DNA of 9,109 nt from Mollicutes bacterium PWAP (GTDB lineage: Bacteria > Bacillota_I > Bacilli_A > Mycoplasmatales > Metamycoplasmataceae). This document shows, piece after piece, positions 7,384 through 9,109 of this stretch (the stretch's first letter is position 1; every line of letters starts with the position of its first letter). The position numbers and the translations under genes were made by a program. The stretch covers positions 1-9,109 of the forward strand of contig JAIFTM010000047.1 of assembly GCA_019661745.1 (NCBI GenBank), given 5' to 3'. The notes below the pieces were generated by a model. It saw only the letters and a program-made list of their open reading frames with translations, did no database searches and had not been told where the DNA came from.

Positions 7384-8746
7384 AATTATTGAAATTAATA
7401 CTGACACAATAAAAATAGAGTTTAAATCTTTTAAAAATAAAATTGGCCATATAATAAAAACAAAAAATGGTTCCATTTTTGAAATTAGAAGTATTAAACA
7501 AAATGTTATAAATGCTATTATTATTAAAAAATGCGATGAATTTTATATAGGTCTTGAAGTTTATAATACAAATAAAACTATAACTGGCCCCATTGGAGAT
7601 AATATATATGGAAATGTTTTTGATATATCATCTTCTTCGTTAACTTCACCAGAAATTAATTTTGAAAAACAAGAACAAATTATTAGTTCAAAAACCAATT
7701 TTTTTACAAGCAAAACCCAACTTTTTACAGGAATAAAGATTATTGATTTTATGACCCCTATTTTTAAAGGAGATAAATTTGGTATTTTTGGAGGAGCTGG
7801 AGTTGGTAAAACAATCATTATTAAAGAAATTATTTTTAATATGTCTAATAATCTTAAAAAAACAAAATCCATATTTGTTGGAATTGGCGAACGCTCTAGA
7901 GAAGGAGAAGAATTGTTCTCTGAATTAAAAGAATCTAATTTATTAAAAAAAACTATTTTATTTTTTGCAGCTATGAATGAATATGCCGGAAGTAGATTTA
8001 ATATTATAAAAAATGCTTTGATAACTGCTGAATGAATTAGAGATATAAAAAAACAAAATTCTATCATATTTATTGATAATATTTTTAGATATGTACAAGC
8101 AGGCAATGAGATATCTTCTTCTTTGGGAAAAATTCCTTCAGCAGTCGGTTATCAAGGCACTCTTCAATCTGAATTATCTGAAGTTCAAGAAAGAATTAAA
8201 TCAAATGAAAATGCTTCTATAACATCATTACAATCTGTTTTTATTCCTGCTGATGATATTACTGATCCAGCCACTGTTGCAATATTTAATCATATTGATG
8301 GATCAATAGTTCTAGATAGGAATATTGCAGCAGAAGGAATTTTCCCATCCATTTCTATAAACGAAAGTCATTCTTCAAATGTTTCCATTGATAAAATTGG
8401 TAAAAAACATTATGAATCTATTAAAAAAGTTAAATACATTTTCAATAAAGCTGAAACTTTAATTGATATTATTTCAATAATGGGAATTGATGAATTAAGT
8501 GTTTTTGATAAAGAAATTGTAATTATTTATAGACAGTTGAGAAATTACTTCTCTCAAAACTTTTTTGTTGCTGAAAATTATACAAATAAAGCCGGTCACT
8601 TTGCAATTTTAGATAAAACAATTAATGAAGTTAATATAATTTTATCAAAAGAATTCATCAATTTAGATTCAAATAATTTTCTTTATATTTCTGATTTGGA
8701 ATCTTTAAATAATTTTAATGAAGAAGAAAAAATTAAAAAAAATTAA
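7373..8746 (+). CDS. F1-like ATPase beta-like subunit (catalytic)
   Basis: This gene encodes 457 residues, nearly the same as E. coli beta (460), under code 4 with a TGA Trp at codon 221. It hydrolyses ATP in the alpha3-beta3 ring at the cytoplasmic side of the membrane. Visible catalytic elements are the P-loop GGAGVGKT (140-147) with K146 and T147, GERSREGEE (172-180) with the general-base Glu E173 and R174, and the Walker B strand IIFIDNIFRY (231-240) with D235 and R239. GKIPSAVGYQ...LQERI and FIPADDITDPA (290-300) are also near-canonical. Differences: the torque loop DELSEED reads DELSVFD (373-379), the adenine-stacking Tyr of bacterial beta is Phe (F324), and the alpha/beta signature has Ser for Asp/Asn. 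The N-terminus begins directly with the beta-barrel, so the N-terminal extension reported for the Mycoplasma mobile motor beta is absent. It is the last gene of the operon. Confidence 0.95.
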
Positions 8747-8769
8747 AAAATATTCAGAAAATATTTTGA

Positions 8770-8806
8770 AAAAATAAATTGCCCATAAAACAATAAATTT
8801 ATTTTT
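8770..8806 (+). terminator. Operon terminator hairpin
   Basis: AAAAATAAATT (8770-8780) pairs with AATTTATTTTT (8796-8806), an 11-bp AT-only stem around a 15-nt loop, and T-rich sequence follows. A second, weaker hairpin (AAAATATT 8747-8754 with AATATTTT 8760-8767) lies immediately after the beta stop codon. Either or both could end the operon transcript before the next promoter. Confidence 0.5.
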
Positions 8807-8823
8807 ATTTTATATTAGAAGTT

Positions 8824-8829
8824 TATAAT
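8824..8829 (+). promoter_or_regulatory. -10 box (TATAAT) of a leaderless promoter
   Basis: A perfect TATAAT with 7 nt to the ATG at 8837. This is the same layout as at the two other transcription starts in the window. There is no -35 consensus, and no Shine-Dalgarno sequence between the expected transcript start and the ATG. Confidence 0.6.
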
Positions 8830-8836
8830 AATAAAT

Positions 8837-9109
8837 ATGAATAGTAGATTAAACGAAAGAATTAAAATTAAACCTTGAGAATGAATTCCTTTTTTTGGAA
8901 CATTTGCATGAATTTTTAGAATAAGTTTATGACTTGGGTTTCAAGCTAAAGTTTTTAGAAAAAAAGTTAACTTATTTAGAAATATTTTTAATGGAATTAT
9001 TTTTTTGGTAACTTTATCTATGATGATTTTATTTATTCTTAATAGAAATGGACAAGTTGGTTCACAATTTCAAAAAAATAATTTTATTTTTTTAATTGCC
9101 GGATTAAGT
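8837..9109 (+). CDS. N-terminal part of an unidentified membrane protein (runs off window)
   Basis: 91 residues are visible and the reading frame is still open at the window end. Four Trp codons, all TGA, fall at residues 14, 16, 25 and 32, so the gene is invisible under the standard code. The N-terminus is basic (MNSRLNERIKIK). It is followed by an aromatic segment (about 17-36), a basic loop (about 38-48), a clear membrane helix (about 52-69) and the beginning of another (from about 83). The Trp-rich first segment may be an interfacial or membrane helix. I do not recognise the family from this fragment. It has its own promoter and lies behind the operon terminator, so it is probably not part of the ATPase complex, although it could be regulated separately for a related job. 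Confidence 0.65.

Noticed and set aside
7561..8106. Long open frame on the minus strand opposite beta (also 6162-6398, 2086-2283 and 804-1025)
   Set aside because: These are shadows of well-supported + strand genes; they have no ribosome-binding site, and the + strand frames show clear conserved motifs.
577..8746. Ordinary F1F0 ATP synthase operon
   Set aside because: No a, b, c or delta genes are present, gene order differs from the atp operon, and three unrelated proteins are interleaved.
1..9109. CRISPR array, tRNA or rRNA genes, insertion sequences
   Set aside because: I saw no spaced direct repeats, no cloverleaf-like or rRNA-like sequence and no transposase motif; coding sequence fills nearly the whole window.

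Overview
The window is from a wall-less Mollicute, most likely a mycoplasma. The DNA is extremely AT-rich, and the genes read through only if UGA is decoded as tryptophan (genetic code 4). Almost every Trp codon I found is TGA; one TGG at 269-271 is the exception I noticed. Under the standard code, four of the nine genes appear broken into two or more pieces and two more lose an end; under code 4 all are open. All genes are on the + strand.

Layout: (1) 1-64 is a hairpin followed directly by a promoter. (2) 65-520 is a small four-helix membrane protein of unknown function, ending inside a palindromic terminator (504-537). (3) 577-8746 is a tightly packed seven-gene operon: a 12-helix membrane protein, a soluble unknown protein, a gamma-like subunit, an epsilon-like subunit, an 809-residue unknown protein ending in a membrane hairpin, an alpha-like subunit and a beta-like subunit. 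(4) A hairpin terminator (about 8770-8806) follows. (5) From 8837 a new, truncated membrane-protein gene runs off the end.

The operon is the main content. It matches the seven-gene 'F1-like ATPase' clusters (called Type 2 and Type 3 in the mycoplasma literature) that are distinct from the ordinary F1F0 ATP synthase: alpha, beta, gamma and epsilon relatives plus three unrelated proteins, with no a, b, c or delta subunits. A cluster of this family supplies the gliding motor of Mycoplasma mobile, and another in M. mycoides contributes membrane ATPase activity. The sequence alone does not tell me which subtype this is. The beta-like subunit keeps the catalytic residues, so ATP hydrolysis is expected. 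The 12-helix protein and the C-terminal hairpin of the 809-residue protein are the only candidates in the operon for a membrane sector ('X0').

Expression logic: each of the three transcription units starts with a consensus TATAAT box only 6-8 nt before the ATG and has no Shine-Dalgarno sequence, so the first genes look leaderless. Inside the operon, five of the six genes after the first have a purine-rich ribosome-binding site, and five overlap their upstream neighbour by 1-23 nt, suggesting translational coupling.
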